DNA of 64,000 nt from Actinopolyspora erythraea (GTDB lineage: Bacteria; Actinomycetota; Actinomycetes; Mycobacteriales; Pseudonocardiaceae). Where the stretch lies: positions 4,402,001 through 4,466,000 of the forward strand of contig NZ_CP022752.1 in assembly GCF_002263515.1 (NCBI RefSeq), written 5' to 3'. The first letter of the stretch is position 1; each line of letters starts with the position of its first letter. This document shows positions 37,615 through 46,750 of the stretch, one piece after another. The notes under the pieces are model-generated. The model made no database searches. It was not told where the DNA came from and worked only from the letters and a program-made list of their open reading frames with translations. The translations under genes and the position numbers were made by a program.

Positions 37615-38508
37615 TTAGGTCCGCGCGGCCTCCCGCAGCGCCTGCAGCAACCCCACCGTGTTGGGGGCGTTCACCAGCGACTCCCGCACCGCCACGTGGA
37701 TCCGGCGAGCGGGTTCGGGGTTGCGCAGCGGCCGCACCTCCACACCCGGGTGCACGGGATCCAGCCCCAGGCGCGGAACCAATGATATCCCCATTCCGGC
37801 CGCGACGAACCCCTGCGACGACTGAGCACTGTCGGACTCGAGCGCCACGTGCGGGGTGAATCCCGCCGCGGCGAAGGCGTCGTAGAGCGACTCCGCGCAG
37901 GGGCCCGCGGACATGGACTCCTGGATCCAGGACTCCTCGGAGAGCCGGGCGAGGTCGATCTGGTCCTCCTCGCAGAGCGGGTGCCCCACCGGCAGCACCA
38001 CCCGATAGGGCTCGTCGACCAGATGCAGCAGCCTGACCCCGGGGACGCTGCGGGTCTCCCTGCCGACCACGATCACCGCCAGGTCCGCCTCCCCCTCGGC
38101 GAGGCGCTCCAGCATGCCGTCCTCCTGCATCCCCAGATCCAGCCGGACCTGCGGATACCTGGCGCGGAAGGTCGCGACGGCGGGCGGGATCAACGCGACG
38201 CTGGCGCTCTGGAAGAAGCGCAGCCGCAGCACCCCGGAGTTGCCCGCGCGCAGTTTCGCCAGTTCGGTCTCCGTGCGGGACAGCAGTTCGGAGAGGTCCC
38301 CGGCCCGTTCGGCCAGCATCATCCCGGCCGAGGTCGGCCGGACTCCCCTGCCCACCTTCTCCAGCAACGACAGCCCGGCCTCGCGTTCCAGCGTGCTGAG
38401 CTGCTGGCTGATGGCCGAGGGGGTGTAGCCGAGGTTGTTCGCGGCCGCGCTCACCGAGCCACTGTTGACCACGGCCCGCAGCACCTGCATGCGCCGGACA
38501 TCCAACAT
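37615..38508 (-). CDS. LysR-family transcriptional regulator
   Basis: The ATG at 38508 starts M-L-D-V-R-R-M-Q-V-L, the usual LysR beginning; an upstream extension is not protein-like. 297 residues: helix-turn-helix G-S-V-S-A-A-A-N-N-L-G-Y-T-P-S-A-I-S-Q-Q-L-S-T-L-E and a periplasmic-binding-like effector domain. The T-P-S-A-I-S-Q-Q type is common in actinobacterial members. It is divergent from an EamA transporter with a ~130-bp shared region, so it probably controls that gene in response to the transported metabolite. Confidence 0.93.
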   Translation of the reverse strand: MLDVRRMQVLRAVVNSGSVSAAANNLGYTPSAISQQLSTLEREAGLSLLEKVGRGVRPTSAGMMLAERAGDLSELLSRTETELAKLRAGNSGVLRLRFFQSASVALIPPAVATFRARYPQVRLDLGMQEDGMLERLAEGEADLAVIVVGRETRSVPGVRLLHLVDEPYRVVLPVGHPLCEEDQIDLARLSEESWIQESMSAGPCAESLYDAFAAAGFTPHVALESDSAQSSQGFVAAGMGISLVPRLGLDPVHPGVEVRPLRNPEPARRIHVAVRESLVNAPNTVGLLQALREAART

Positions 38509-38636
38509 GGCACTGATAGTACAGCAGAACTGAAAGGTATGTGTAGCAAAAACCACTTGTGCTTATACGAGCAGGCCCGCATCGTGTTGGTCGTAACTGG
38601 TTCACCGCGATGGTCGGCCCGCTGTGGAGGAATGTC

Positions 38637-39599
38637 TTGTACAACCGCGCCAACTACGTGCGGCTCGTAACGCTCGCGCTGCTGTGGGGAGCGAGCTTCC
38701 TGTTCATCAAACTCGGACTGGAGGCGATGTCCCCCACTCAGGTGACATTCTCCCGGATCGCGCTCGGCGCGGTTGTCCTGGTGGGGCTGTGCCTGCTGCG
38801 CGGGCTGCGCCCCGGTGGATTCGGTTCACCCGAGGAGCGGAGGCTGTGGGGCGTCATCGCGGGCGCCGCGGTGTTCAGCAACGTGCTGCCCTGGACGCTG
38901 TACGGGATCGGCGAACGCACCGTGGACTCCGGCATCGCGGGCGTGCTCAACGCCACTACACCACTGTGGACAGTCCTCTTCGGACTGGCATTCGGGACCG
39001 AGCGCTCGGTGCGGCCGTTACGACTGCTGGGGCTGCTGGTCGGTTTCTCGGGAGTGGTGGTGATCCTGGCTCCCTGGCACGGTTCGAGCGGCCTGCTGGG
39101 GTGGGGCGTGCTCGCCTGCCTCGGAGCCGCCATGAGCTACGGCGTCGGTTTCGTCTACATGGGACGCGGCCTGAACAGGTCGGGCACGGACGGCAGGAGG
39201 ATCTCACCGCTGACCGTGGGGGCGATGCAGATGTCGGCCGCCACCGGCCTTTCCGTGCTCATCCTGCCGCTGGGCGGACTGGGCCCGGTCGAGCTCTCCC
39301 CGGTTCCGCTGCTGGCCGTCGGGGTGCTCGGCGTGTTCGGGACCGGCTTCGCGTTCGCGCTGCACCTGCGGATCGTCTCCGACGAGGGGGCCACCACGGC
39401 GTCCACGGTCACCTACCTGATGCCCGCGGTCTCGGTGCTGCTCGGCTGGCTCGTGCTGGGTGAGAGCTTCGGACCGCGTGTGCTCGCCGGAATGCTGATC
39501 GTGCTGCTGGGGGTCGCACTGAGCCGCACGAACGTGCGGAGCGGGCGCGAACACCGGGACGAGACCGAGACGAGGAGCCCGGAACCCGCGCGCGACTGA
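38637..39599 (+). CDS. EamA-family (DMT superfamily) transporter
   Basis: I place the start at the TTG at 38637, 6 nt after GGAGG. The 320-residue product has ten hydrophobic helices in two EamA repeats: L-L-W-G-A-S-F-L-F-I-K-L-G-L and, in the second half, L-A-C-L-G-A-A-M-S-Y-G-V-G-F. The A-x-x-T-Y-L-x-P near the end is typical of metabolite exporters of amino acids or nucleosides. It faces a LysR regulator, the classic layout for substrate-induced efflux. It has a rare TTA codon near 39018. Substrate not inferable. Confidence 0.88.
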   Translation: MYNRANYVRLVTLALLWGASFLFIKLGLEAMSPTQVTFSRIALGAVVLVGLCLLRGLRPGGFGSPEERRLWGVIAGAAVFSNVLPWTLYGIGERTVDSGIAGVLNATTPLWTVLFGLAFGTERSVRPLRLLGLLVGFSGVVVILAPWHGSSGLLGWGVLACLGAAMSYGVGFVYMGRGLNRSGTDGRRISPLTVGAMQMSAATGLSVLILPLGGLGPVELSPVPLLAVGVLGVFGTGFAFALHLRIVSDEGATTASTVTYLMPAVSVLLGWLVLGESFGPRVLAGMLIVLLGVALSRTNVRSGREHRDETETRSPEPARD

Positions 39600-39661
39600 G
39601 CTCCGGCCCGACCACCCAAGTGCGCTTCCCGAGAAACAGCCGCGCGACCACGGCCCGGCTC

Positions 39662-40435
39662 TCACTGCCGGGTCGCACTACCACCGGGCTCCCGCGGCAG
39701 CGCGGCCACCGGCTCGGGGAGCTGGTCGAGGGTGTCGGCCAGTTCCTCGGGAGCCCATCGCCCCAGCACGTCGAACACGGCACGGGTGTGCTCCCGAACG
39801 AGATTCGGGGTGGTCACACCGCTGTGCCGGGTGATCTCCGCCAGGAACCGGTCGGTGTCGGTGTGCTGGGCGAACTCCCGCGTGTCGGGCAAAGCACCGA
39901 TCTCCGGGGGAAGAGCCCCGGTGAGCCGAGCGGCCTCGCCACGGCTGACGGCCGATGAGGTCACCCCCAGCACCGCACGGGTCAGCTCGCGGGCCTGCTC
40001 CTCATCCGCGAGCGAGGCGTGACGACGCACCTCGGCCAACAACGCGTCCGCCGTCGCGCTCAGTCCGCTGTCGCTGGGCAGCAGCGTCGCGTAGTCCTCG
40101 GGAAGCTCGTGCAGCAACCGGCGCAGCTGTTCCGGCGGAAGCGCTTCGCTGATGACACCGACCCCCGCTCGGCCGTACTCGCGGGCCTGCTCGAAGTCCT
40201 GGGCACCGCTCAACTGACCGATACGGTCGAGGAAGGCGTCCAGCGAGAGCGGCTCGCCCGGACCAGCGGGGCGAACCTCGCCCAACTGCCGTGGCAGGTG
40301 CGCCCGTAGCTCGGCGGCCACGTTCCAGGCGCTCTCCCCGAGGGCCTGCACCGTGGCGGCCAGCACCGTGTCGGGCCGCGCGACACCGGGCCCCAGACGC
40401 CGCTGGAGCTCAGCGACCATCTCCTCGTAGTTCAT
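39662..40435 (-). CDS. DUF2267 repeat protein
   Basis: The ATG at 40435 follows GGAGGA with 6-nt spacing; the longer frame above it is rejected. In 257 residues there are about four DUF2267-like units of ~60 residues. Each has an F/L-L-x-x-I/V start, an A-R-x-x-x-R-A-V-x-x-V/T helix and ends in L-P-x-x-x-x-x-L-L. The first unit is truncated. DUF2267 proteins are small all-helical proteins with unknown function; family members often have one or two units, so four is on the long side. The fragment at 40533-40694 is a further, broken unit. Confidence 0.75.
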   Translation of the reverse strand: MNYEEMVAELQRRLGPGVARPDTVLAATVQALGESAWNVAAELRAHLPRQLGEVRPAGPGEPLSLDAFLDRIGQLSGAQDFEQAREYGRAGVGVISEALPPEQLRRLLHELPEDYATLLPSDSGLSATADALLAEVRRHASLADEEQARELTRAVLGVTSSAVSRGEAARLTGALPPEIGALPDTREFAQHTDTDRFLAEITRHSGVTTPNLVREHTRAVFDVLGRWAPEELADTLDQLPEPVAALPREPGGSATRQ

Positions 40436-40532
40436 CCCTGTCCTCCCGGGTACGGGCCCCAGCCGCGCTGGGACGGGGACATCCCGACAACGGCGGCGCG
40501 CTACTCCCCGCCCGCCACGCGGCCGGGACGTG

Positions 40533-40694
40533 TCATCGCGGCTGCCGGAACAGCGGAGCGTAGCCCGCGGGCAGTTGGGAGCGCAGATCGTCGACCTCAC
40601 CGGCGGAGACGAACTCGGCCATGGTCCCCAACACCGCCTGGGCGTGGGTCAGCGCCGTCTCGGGGGTGGCAACCGCGCCCTCGCGGTCGGCCAC
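40533..40694 (-). pseudogene. DUF2267 remnant
   Basis: From a GTG at 40694 the frame encodes 53 residues ending with A-L-T-H-A-Q-A-V-L-G-T-M and L-R-S-Q-L-P-A-G-Y-A-P-L-F-R-Q, which is the second half of a DUF2267 unit without the first helix. The upstream sequence is Arg-rich and not protein-like, and the start has only a weak ribosome site. It may be a decayed paralogue of the neighbouring gene. Confidence 0.5.
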
Positions 40695-40892
40695 CCGCCG
40701 CTCTCGCGGTGAGCGGTGGAGCGCCCCTGCCGCTCCCCACCGTTGGGATTGCCGGAATCCGGGGCACGTCAAACATCGGGGCGCCACCAGACCGCCCCGC
40801 GAGGCGTGCCCGAGAGTGCGCCCCTGTTCACGCGAGGAGGCGTCGCCGAGGCGAGCGGGCCGATCCAGGTGGGACCAGCTGTTCGCCCCGAG

Positions 40893-41612
40893 TCACACCA
40901 ACCGCCGGTCCGAGGCCCATTTGGACAGTTCGTAGCGGTTGGACAGCTGGGTCTTGCGCAGCACGCTGGAGACGTGGGTCTCCACCGTCTTGACCGAGAT
41001 GAACAGCTCGGAGCCGATCTCGCGGTAGGAGTAGCCCCGCGCCAGCAGCCGCAGCACGTCACGTTCCCTGCGGGTGAGCTGGTCCAGCTCGGGATCGCTG
41101 ACCCGCGCCGAGTTCGGCCCCCGCGAGAAGGCGTCCAGCACGAACCCCGCCAGCCTGGGGGAGAACACCGCGTCCCCCGCCGCGACCCTGCGGACCGCGT
41201 CGGCGAGCTCGCGCCCGGAGATCGTCTTGGTGACGTAGCCCCGCGCCCCGCCGCGGATCACCGTGATGACGTCCTCGGCCGCGTCGGAGACCGAGAGCGC
41301 GAGGAAGACGGCGTCGATGCCCCGCTCGTGCACCCGCCGCAGCACCTCCGCGCCCCCACCGTCGGGCATGTGCACGTCGAGCAGCACCACGGCGGGGCGC
41401 AGGTGCTCGATACCGGCCACGGCCTCGGCCACGGAACCCGCCTCCCCCAGCACCCGCACCTGCTCCTCGAACGAGGCCAGCTCGGCACGGACCCCCGTGC
41501 GGAAGAGCGCGTGATCGTCGACGATGTAGACCCCCACCGGAGCGTCCGCGTCCCTGTCCTCCGCCCCGCCAGCGGCGGTCGGATTCCTCGACTCGTCGTC
41601 TCGTTCGTCCAT
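40893..41612 (-). CDS. NarL/LuxR-family response regulator of the PspC histidine kinase
   Basis: 239 residues. The ATG at 41612 has GGAG 7 nt upstream. The receiver domain shows V-D-D-H (acidic pair), the phosphoacceptor in V-V-L-L-D-V-H-M-P-D-G-G-G, S and T/K switch positions (K-T-I-S-G). The LuxR DNA-binding domain is L-T-R-R-E-R-D-V-L-R-L-L-A-R-G-Y-S-Y-R-E-I-G-S-E-L-F-I-S-V-K-T-V-E-T-H. An ~26-residue hydrophilic N-terminal extension is present. It lies 20 bp after the PspC-type kinase, so they form a two-component operon. Likely targets are the divergent PspC/LiaF-type gene and itself. Confidence 0.92.
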   Translation of the reverse strand: MDERDDESRNPTAAGGAEDRDADAPVGVYIVDDHALFRTGVRAELASFEEQVRVLGEAGSVAEAVAGIEHLRPAVVLLDVHMPDGGGAEVLRRVHERGIDAVFLALSVSDAAEDVITVIRGGARGYVTKTISGRELADAVRRVAAGDAVFSPRLAGFVLDAFSRGPNSARVSDPELDQLTRRERDVLRLLARGYSYREIGSELFISVKTVETHVSSVLRKTQLSNRYELSKWASDRRLV

Positions 41613-41632
41613 CCCGGGCTCCTAACCGATGT

Positions 41633-43024
41633 TCACTCCGCCGCTCGCGGCAGGTCGAGGTGTATCTCCGTCCCCGAACCGGGCGAGGTGCGCAACCGCA
41701 CCCTCCCCCCGTTGCGTTCCATCCTGCCCCGGATCGACTCGGCCAGCCCGTGCCTGTCGGGGTCCACCGCGTCCGGGTCGAAACCGACTCCCCTGTCCCG
41801 GACGAACAGCTCCGCCCGGTCCGGCTGCAGCTCGGCGTAGACGCTGACCTCGTCCACCCCCGCGTGCTTGGCCGCGTTGACGATCGCCTCCCTGGCCGCC
41901 GCCAGCACCGCCCGCAGCGGTTCGTCCAGCGGACCGTCGCCCACGACCACGTGCTGGACCGTGACGGCGAACGCGTCCTCGGCCTCCCCGCAGATCCGCG
42001 CCAGCTCCGCCGACAGCGTCTCCTCCGGCACCCGCTCGGACTCACCGGTGCCCGCCTCCTCGGCCGAGGTCGCGGGGGAGGCGGTGGGCGCGTGGGTCAT
42101 GGGTCGCGAGGAGCCGCTGTAACCGTCGGGGCCGTACAACCAGCGGCGCAGCTCCCGCTCCTGGCTCCTGGCCAGCCTGCGCACCTCGCGTTCGGCACCG
42201 GCCTGCTTCTGGATCAGCGCCAGGGTCTGCAGCACCGAGTCGTGCAGGTGGGCCGCGAGTTCGGCGCGCTCCTGCGAACGGATCCTGGTGGCGCGCTCCG
42301 CGTCGAGATCCCCGCTGAGGCGCATCCACCACGGCACGGTCAGCAGCGCCACCCCGATCAGCGTCGCGACCACGGCGGCGAACACCACGGGGACCTCGCT
42401 GCCCATCGTCGTGGCGAGCACGAAGGCGTAGAGCCCGAGGAACACCAGCACGGCACCGGCGAGCAGTCGCAGCACCCCGGCGCGCCCACCGCCGCCGAGC
42501 AGCCCCAGCAAGCTGGACCTGGCGCCCTCGCGCCACTGCCCACGCTGCGACTCGTCGGCCTCCCGCCAGATGACGGCCCCGCCGACCATCGTGGCCCCCA
42601 GCGCGCCGACCAGCCACGGCGGCACGGCGCTGACCGAAGCCACGACCACGGCCAGCCCCACCCCCAGCAGCAACAGGGCCACACCCTGCCGGTGCTCCCG
42701 CTCCGACTCGGTACCGGGGATGTCGGAACGCTGCCGCACGAAGATCCACAACAGCCCGTAGCCCACGATGCCGGCACCACCGAGCGCGGCCAGCATCGCG
42801 AACACGGCCCGGACCCACACCACGGGGAAACCGAGGTGGTCCGAGATACCGGTGGCCACACCGGCCACCACCCGTCCGGAGCGGCGTCGGTACAGCCGGG
42901 GGATGCCGGTGCCGGTGACGTACAGCGGCTGGGTCCGTCGTCCGGCCGTTCCACCGGTTTCCTTCCCGGCCACGGGCTGCTTGGGAGAGTGTCTGGAACG
43001 GACCTGCACGACTTCGATAGTCAC
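41633..43024 (-). CDS. PspC-domain sensor histidine kinase
   Basis: 463 residues. After a ~45-residue soluble lead there is a PspC-like domain (R-L-Y-R-R-R-S-G-R-V-V-A-G-V-A-T-G-I-S-D-H-L-G) with a transmembrane helix, then further helices (about six in all to residue ~220). The cytoplasmic HisKA_3 part has L-A-A-H-L-H-D-S-V-L-Q-T-L with the phosphorylated His and the ATPase end A-R-E-A-I-V-N-A-A-K-H-A-G, V-R-D-R-G-V-G-F-D. This PspC-HK/NarL layout is common in actinobacteria and acts in envelope stress. The GTG at 43024 has no visible ribosome site; a later start is possible. Confidence 0.9.
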   Translation of the reverse strand: MTIEVVQVRSRHSPKQPVAGKETGGTAGRRTQPLYVTGTGIPRLYRRRSGRVVAGVATGISDHLGFPVVWVRAVFAMLAALGGAGIVGYGLLWIFVRQRSDIPGTESEREHRQGVALLLLGVGLAVVVASVSAVPPWLVGALGATMVGGAVIWREADESQRGQWREGARSSLLGLLGGGGRAGVLRLLAGAVLVFLGLYAFVLATTMGSEVPVVFAAVVATLIGVALLTVPWWMRLSGDLDAERATRIRSQERAELAAHLHDSVLQTLALIQKQAGAEREVRRLARSQERELRRWLYGPDGYSGSSRPMTHAPTASPATSAEEAGTGESERVPEETLSAELARICGEAEDAFAVTVQHVVVGDGPLDEPLRAVLAAAREAIVNAAKHAGVDEVSVYAELQPDRAELFVRDRGVGFDPDAVDPDRHGLAESIRGRMERNGGRVRLRTSPGSGTEIHLDLPRAAE

Positions 43025-43130
43025 ACGCGCGGACGACGGCCGGCATCGGGGAACGGTGGCCGGATTGTCCGGGACGCCTCAGGGGGACACCCTGACGACG
43101 GAAGCTCGGATCCCCGGCAGGGTGAGCGGT

Positions 43131-44663
43131 ATGAACGGCGGAACGACCGACGGCGGCGGACAGCACGACCGGGGTGGGGACCACCCGGGCGTCGGGGGCG
43201 CGGGTCCGAGCGGTACCGGCTCGGGGGGTACCGCTCGGACCGGTGACCGCACCGGCGAACGGGGAACGTGGGCGGAGATCAAGGGGACCGTCCGCGACTT
43301 CTGGGACACGCGTCCGGCGCGCCCCTCGGAGGGGCGCAAGATCGCGGGGGTGGCCGCCGCGCTGGGCAACCGCTACGGAGTGGACCCGGTGCTGCTGCGG
43401 GTCGTGTTCGTGGTGGGAACCTTCTACGGCGGCGCGGGGCTGCTGTTCTACCTGCTCGGTTGGGCGACGCTGCCGCGAGAGGGCCACACCGACAGGAACA
43501 CGCCGATTCGGCTGGCGGTGCTGGTGCTGATAACGGTGTTGTTCGTCCCCGCCGCGCTCGCGGCGTTCGACATGTCCGGGATGTTCGGGCTGGCACTGGG
43601 GCTGCTGGCGCTGTACCTGCTGCACCGGCACTTCGGTGACCACGCTCCGGCACGGGGGCCGCACGGCGCGACGACCAACGTCGCCGCACAGCCGGGCACG
43701 CGCCCCGAGGGGCCGTACCCGAGCGGGGAGGACGGTCCGGCCGTCTCCGCCGAACGGGCCCCGGAGGACGCGGGGACCGTCGAGACGAGCGGTTACGGGC
43801 CGGTGCGCTACGGGGCGCGGGCACCCGGGCAACCCACGGAGGCGGCGACCGTGGAAACCGCCGCGACGTCGGGGACCACGGCGGGGCGGCCCGTGGAAGA
43901 GCGGTCCGACGGCACCGCCGAGAGCGCCTCGTACGTGCCACCGGCTCCCGAACCGCCCAGGTACCCCGACGAGCACTCCGGGCAACCGCCCCACCGGCCA
44001 CCGCCGACCGGCTGGGAACCCCCGGTGGCCGGAACACCGCCCGAGGGCGGGGCTCCCGGCGGGCGCCGCCGATCGCGCTACTCGGTCACGCTGGCGACGC
44101 TGGGGGTGACGCTGCTCGCGGGCGGTTTCGGGATCGCCTTCGGGCTGGCCGCGGTGAAGGTCTGGGCCCTGATGCTCGGGATGATCGGCTGCGGGCTGCT
44201 GGTGGGAGCCTTCCTGCACCGGGGACGCTGGCTCATCCTCTTCGCGGTTCCGGTGGTGCTGGCGACCCTGCTGTCCACGGTGGTTCCCGAACGCCCCTGG
44301 CGGGACTACACCGACGTGCTCGCGACGCCGGAGCACGCGGCGGAACTGGCCCCGGAGTACTCCGGCTCGGTGGGCAACGTCGTCCTGGACCTGGAGAACA
44401 CGCGGTTCCCTCCGGACGAGGAGGTGGAAACCGACGTCACGCTGGGCATGGGGACCGTGCGGGTCTACCTGCCACCGGAGACCGACGCCCGGGTCACCTG
44501 CGCCAGCGAGCTGGGAGCGGTGGACTGCCTCGGCCGCGAACGCTCGGGCCGGGACGTGCGGACCACGGAGAACGACCTCGGCTCCGACGGACCGGGCGGC
44601 GGCGCCGTTCGGCTGAACCTGATGGCGAAGACGGGAAGCGTGGAGGTCATCCGTGGCTACTGA
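43131..44663 (+). CDS. PspC-domain membrane protein with LiaF-like C-terminus
   Basis: I use the ATG at 43131 (M-N-G-G-T-T-D); the upstream open frame looks non-coding. 510 residues: ~60 hydrophilic, Gly/Thr-rich residues, a PspC domain (R-P-S-E-G-R-K-I-A-G-V-A-A-A-L-G-N-R-Y-G-V-D-P-V-L-L-R-V), two more helices, a ~140-residue low-complexity linker, a hydrophobic hairpin of three to four helices, and a ~110-residue C-terminal part (S-G-S-V-G-N-V-V-L-D-L, G-M-G-T-V-R-V-Y-L-P) resembling the LiaF/DUF2154 beta-helix domain. It is divergent from the PspC kinase, 106 bp apart. The probable role is envelope-stress sensing or antibiotic response. Confidence 0.85.
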   Translation: MNGGTTDGGGQHDRGGDHPGVGGAGPSGTGSGGTARTGDRTGERGTWAEIKGTVRDFWDTRPARPSEGRKIAGVAAALGNRYGVDPVLLRVVFVVGTFYGGAGLLFYLLGWATLPREGHTDRNTPIRLAVLVLITVLFVPAALAAFDMSGMFGLALGLLALYLLHRHFGDHAPARGPHGATTNVAAQPGTRPEGPYPSGEDGPAVSAERAPEDAGTVETSGYGPVRYGARAPGQPTEAATVETAATSGTTAGRPVEERSDGTAESASYVPPAPEPPRYPDEHSGQPPHRPPPTGWEPPVAGTPPEGGAPGGRRRSRYSVTLATLGVTLLAGGFGIAFGLAAVKVWALMLGMIGCGLLVGAFLHRGRWLILFAVPVVLATLLSTVVPERPWRDYTDVLATPEHAAELAPEYSGSVGNVVLDLENTRFPPDEEVETDVTLGMGTVRVYLPPETDARVTCASELGAVDCLGRERSGRDVRTTENDLGSDGPGGGAVRLNLMAKTGSVEVIRGY

Positions 44664-44874
44664 ACAACACCGGACCGAGCCGGACCCCGGCGGGGCGGGC
44701 GGTCGGACCCGCCGGTTCGCCCCGGACCCGGTCGCCCTCACGGCGGGGATCATGACGGTGGCGGCGTCGGTCTACTTCCTGAGCGGCGGGGGCTGGTCCA
44801 CCCAGCGGGTGCTGGCCTTCGCCGCCGCGGCCGTCGGCGTGATCATGCTGGTCGCCGCGCTGCGCAGAAACTGA
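44653..44874 (+). CDS. Small two-helix membrane protein
   Basis: 73 residues with a GTG at 44653, overlapping the preceding PspC gene by 11 bp, so it is translationally coupled. After ~25 hydrophilic residues there are two hydrophobic helices (V-A-L-T-A-G-I-M-T-V-A-A-S-V-Y-F-L and R-V-L-A-F-A-A-A-A-V-G-V-I-M-L-V-A-A). Small proteins of this shape frequently follow PspC/LiaF genes in actinobacteria. Function unknown. Confidence 0.75.
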   Translation: MATEQHRTEPDPGGAGGRTRRFAPDPVALTAGIMTVAASVYFLSGGGWSTQRVLAFAAAAVGVIMLVAALRRN

Positions 44875-44889
44875 CCGGCACCGACCGGG

Positions 44890-44919
44890 CGCCCCGGTGG
44901 GCGCGCGCCCACCGGGGCG
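44890..44919. terminator. Perfect palindromic terminator between convergent genes
   Basis: A 30-bp perfect palindrome with 15-bp arms (CGCCCCGGTGGGCGC and its complement) and no loop spacer, between the small membrane gene and guaA. Confidence 0.75.
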
Positions 44920-44955
44920 GGGTGCCACCGGAGCTCGCCGTGGGATGCCCCGGTC

Positions 44956-46578
44956 TCACTCCCACTCGATCGTGCCCGGCGGCTTGGAGGTCACGTCCAC
45001 CGTCACCCGGTTGACGTCGGCGACCTCGTTGGTGATGCGCGTGGAGATCCGCTCCAGCACCTCGTAGGGCAGCCGGGTCCAGTCCGCCGTCATGGCGTCC
45101 TCGCTGGACACCGGACGCAGCACCACCGGGTGACCGTAGGTACGCCCGTCGCCCTGCACCCCGACCGACTGCACGTCGGCCAGCAGCACGACCGGGCACT
45201 GCCAGATGTCGCGGTCGAGGCCGGATGCCGTCAGCTCCTCGCGGGCGATGGCGTCGGCCGCCCGCAGCGTCTCCAGGCGGCGCGGGGTGACCTCGCCGAT
45301 GATGCGGATGGCCAGTCCCGGCCCGGGGAACGGCTGGCGGTGCACGATGGTCTCGGGCAGCCCCAGTTCCAGGCCGACCCTGCGCACCTCGTCCTTGAAC
45401 AGCGAGCGCAACGGCTCGACCAGGTCGAACCGCAGGTCCTCGGGAAGCCCTCCCACGTTGTGGTGGCTCTTGATGTTGGCCGTGCCGCTGCCGCCGCCGG
45501 ACTCGACGACGTCCGGGTAGAGCGTGCCCTGCACCAGGTACTCGACCTGCTCCCCGGCCTGCCCGGCCTCCTCCTTCAGTTCCCGTGCGGCGCGCTCGAA
45601 GGTCCGGATGAACTCGCGGCCGATGATCTTGCGCTTCTCCTCGGGGTCGGTGACGCCCGCCAGCGCGTCGGTGAACTGCTGTACCGCGTCGATCACGACC
45701 AGGCGCGCCCCGGTGGCCGCCACGAAGTCCCGCTCGACCTGAGTGCGCTCCCCGGAGCGCAGCAGCCCGTGGTCGACGAAAACGCAGGTGAGCCGGTCAC
45801 CGATCGCCCTGTTGACCAGAGCGCCCGCCACGGCCGAGTCCACGCCGCCGGAGAGGCCGCAGATGGCGCGGGCCCCACCGATCCGCTCGCGGACGGCCGT
45901 GACGGTCTCGTCCACGATCGAGGTGGTGGTCCAGTTCGGCCGGATACCGGCGATGTCGTGCAGGAAGCGACGCAGCACCTCCTGGCCGTGCGGCGAGTGC
46001 GCCACCTCGGGGTGGTACTGCACCCCGGCCAGGCCGCTCTCCGGGTTCTCGAAGGCGGCGACGGGGGTGTCGTCGGTCTCGGCGATCACCCGGAACCCCT
46101 CGGGGGCCTTGCTCACCGAGTCACCGTGACTCATCCACACGGGGTGGTTCACGGGCAACTCCTGGTGCAGCGTGCCGCCACCGGAGCAGACCGCCAGTTC
46201 GGTCCGCCCGAACTCCCTGGTCCCGGTGTGCTCGACGGTGCCGCCGAGTGCCCTGGTCATGGCCTGAAAGCCGTAGCAGATCCCCAGCACCGGCACTCCG
46301 GCGCGGAACAGCTCCGCGTCCACCTGCGGGGCGTCCTCGGCGTAGACGCTGGCGGGACCGCCGGAAAGCACGATGGCGGCGGGATCCCGGCGCAGCATCT
46401 CCTCGACTGGTGTGTCGTGCGGCACGACCTCGGAGTAGACCTGCGCCTCGCGCACACGACGGGCGATCAGCTGCGCGTACTGCGCGCCGAAGTCGACCAC
46501 CAGGACGGGACCGCTGCCGGACCGTCCTTGCTCAGAAGCCTGCCCGGCGGGGTCGAAACCGCCTGCGGTGTCGGACAC
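44956..46578 (-). CDS. guaA: GMP synthase (glutamine-hydrolysing)
   Basis: GTG start at 46578 with TGGAGGT upstream. 540 residues. The N-terminal class I glutamine amidotransferase has V-V-D-F-G-A-Q-Y, catalytic Cys in L-G-I-C-Y-G-F-Q and the His-Glu pair in Y-H-P-E-V-A. The ATP pyrophosphatase domain has the P-loop S-G-G-V-D-S-A-V-A, and the dimerisation domain ends I-E-W-E. It converts XMP and glutamine to GMP. It lies 10 kb from guaB2, close to the order in M. tuberculosis. No separate guanine-sensing leader is visible upstream. Confidence 0.97.
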   Translation of the reverse strand: MSDTAGGFDPAGQASEQGRSGSGPVLVVDFGAQYAQLIARRVREAQVYSEVVPHDTPVEEMLRRDPAAIVLSGGPASVYAEDAPQVDAELFRAGVPVLGICYGFQAMTRALGGTVEHTGTREFGRTELAVCSGGGTLHQELPVNHPVWMSHGDSVSKAPEGFRVIAETDDTPVAAFENPESGLAGVQYHPEVAHSPHGQEVLRRFLHDIAGIRPNWTTTSIVDETVTAVRERIGGARAICGLSGGVDSAVAGALVNRAIGDRLTCVFVDHGLLRSGERTQVERDFVAATGARLVVIDAVQQFTDALAGVTDPEEKRKIIGREFIRTFERAARELKEEAGQAGEQVEYLVQGTLYPDVVESGGGSGTANIKSHHNVGGLPEDLRFDLVEPLRSLFKDEVRRVGLELGLPETIVHRQPFPGPGLAIRIIGEVTPRRLETLRAADAIAREELTASGLDRDIWQCPVVLLADVQSVGVQGDGRTYGHPVVLRPVSSEDAMTADWTRLPYEVLERISTRITNEVADVNRVTVDVTSKPPGTIEWE

Positions 46579-46750
46579 GACGTCGAACCTCCAGGTGAGA
46601 ACACTACGCCGGTCAGCGTATCGTTCCCGTCCCGTCGTTCGACGAGGGCGTCGCGCGCTCGCGTCCGGGTCCCCGCCTCGCCGCTCCCCGCCGGGCCGTG
46701 CCGGGGGCGGGAGGAGACGCCCTCGCCCCCGGCGGGAAAGGCGGCGTGAC

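Noticed and set aside
42042..44753. 903-codon minus-strand open frame
   Set aside because: It covers the divergent PspC genes in a wrong frame and is Arg/Gly/Pro-rich.
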